Positions 4,826 to 5,009 of a DNA stretch of 5,009 nt are shown one piece after another (position 1 is the first letter of the stretch; every line of letters starts with the position of its first letter). The notes below the pieces were generated by a model, which was given only the letters and a program-made list of their open reading frames with translations, searched no databases and was not told where the DNA came from. The DNA comes from an uncultured Veillonella sp. (GTDB taxonomy: Bacteria > Bacillota > Negativicutes > Veillonellales > Veillonellaceae). The stretch is from assembly GCA_900766125.1 (NCBI GenBank), contig CAAFUD010000032.1:1-5009 (forward strand). Direction: 5' to 3'. A program made the translations under genes and the position numbers.

Positions 4826-5009
4826 ATGGCTAAAAAATTAAGAATCTGCGAAACCGTTCTTCGTGACGGTCATCAATCTATTTTGGCAACACGCATGCGT
4901 TATGAACAAATGGAACCAGTGCTTGGCCTTTTAGATGAAATTGGTTATGAAGCTCTTGAATGTTGGGGCGGCGCTACTTATGATAGCTGTCTTCGTTTCT
5001 TGAATGAAG
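4826..5009 (+). CDS. Carboxyltransferase alpha subunit, OadA/PycB/5S family (partial, 3' end outside window)
   Basis: The first 61 codons are present; the gene runs off the window. The product belongs to the DRE-TIM metallolyase-fold carboxyltransferases: oxaloacetate decarboxylase alpha subunit, pyruvate carboxylase subunit B and transcarboxylase 5S. These move CO2 between oxaloacetate/pyruvate and biotin. The family signature appears as TVLRDGHQSILATRM (10-24), where Asp14 corresponds to the metal-ligand Asp and HQS is conserved. Most relatives have RDAHQS, so Gly15 is a mild variant. LECWGGATYDSCLRFL (44-59) is the second strongly conserved block. ATG follows GGAGG (4815-4819) by six bases. 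In a lactate-fermenting Negativicute this enzyme would link pyruvate and oxaloacetate and, if OadA, join a sodium-pumping membrane complex. The N-terminus alone cannot separate the three family members, nor show whether a C-terminal biotin domain is fused. It has its own promoter and a long leader, so it is separate from the surface-glycan genes upstream. Confidence 0.88.
   Translation, partial: MAKKLRICETVLRDGHQSILATRMRYEQMEPVLGLLDEIGYEALECWGGATYDSCLRFLNE

Overview
The window looks like the end of a draft contig from a low-GC, diderm Firmicute of the class Negativicutes, most likely Veillonella or a close relative. This is an inference. It rests on the AT-rich sequence, the strong AGGAGG ribosome binding sites, the U-tailed hairpin terminators, a lipopolysaccharide-type GT9 heptosyltransferase in a Firmicute-like background, and the start of an oxaloacetate decarboxylase/carboxyltransferase alpha subunit, an enzyme type central to lactate fermenters. 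Bases 1-15 are not genomic: they equal the 3' end of the Illumina TruSeq read-1 adapter, so the true sequence begins at about base 16.

Region 1 (16-2777) is a tight three-gene operon on the + strand. It encodes a polysaccharide-deacetylase lipoprotein, a membrane-anchored phosphodiester glycosidase (NAGPA-domain) protein that starts at TTG, and a membrane-anchored protein of unknown function with propeller-like repeats and a Ser/Lys-rich tail. Stop codons and the following ribosome binding sites share bases at both internal junctions, which suggests translational coupling. All three products should act outside the cytoplasmic membrane, plausibly on cell-surface polysaccharide or peptidoglycan. 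A perfect 16-bp inverted repeat ends the operon.

Region 2 (2811-4349) is a two-gene unit. It holds a GT9 heptosyltransferase-family enzyme, probably for the lipopolysaccharide core, and an overlapping 108-residue charged protein of unknown function. A textbook intrinsic terminator follows.

Region 3 (4350-4825) has no convincing gene. It holds an AT-rich spacer with a small palindrome, a Rex/CRP-like operator (TTGTGA-N6-TCACGA), a strong sigma-A-type promoter (TTGACA-N17-TCTAAT), and a leader of about 135 nt with two long bulged hairpins next to the ribosome binding site. The last gene (4826 to the window end) is the N-terminal 61 codons of a carboxyltransferase of the OadA/PycB/5S family. 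The regulatory stretch ahead of this central-metabolism gene is the most interesting part of the window. I see no mobile element, CRISPR array, tRNA or rRNA.
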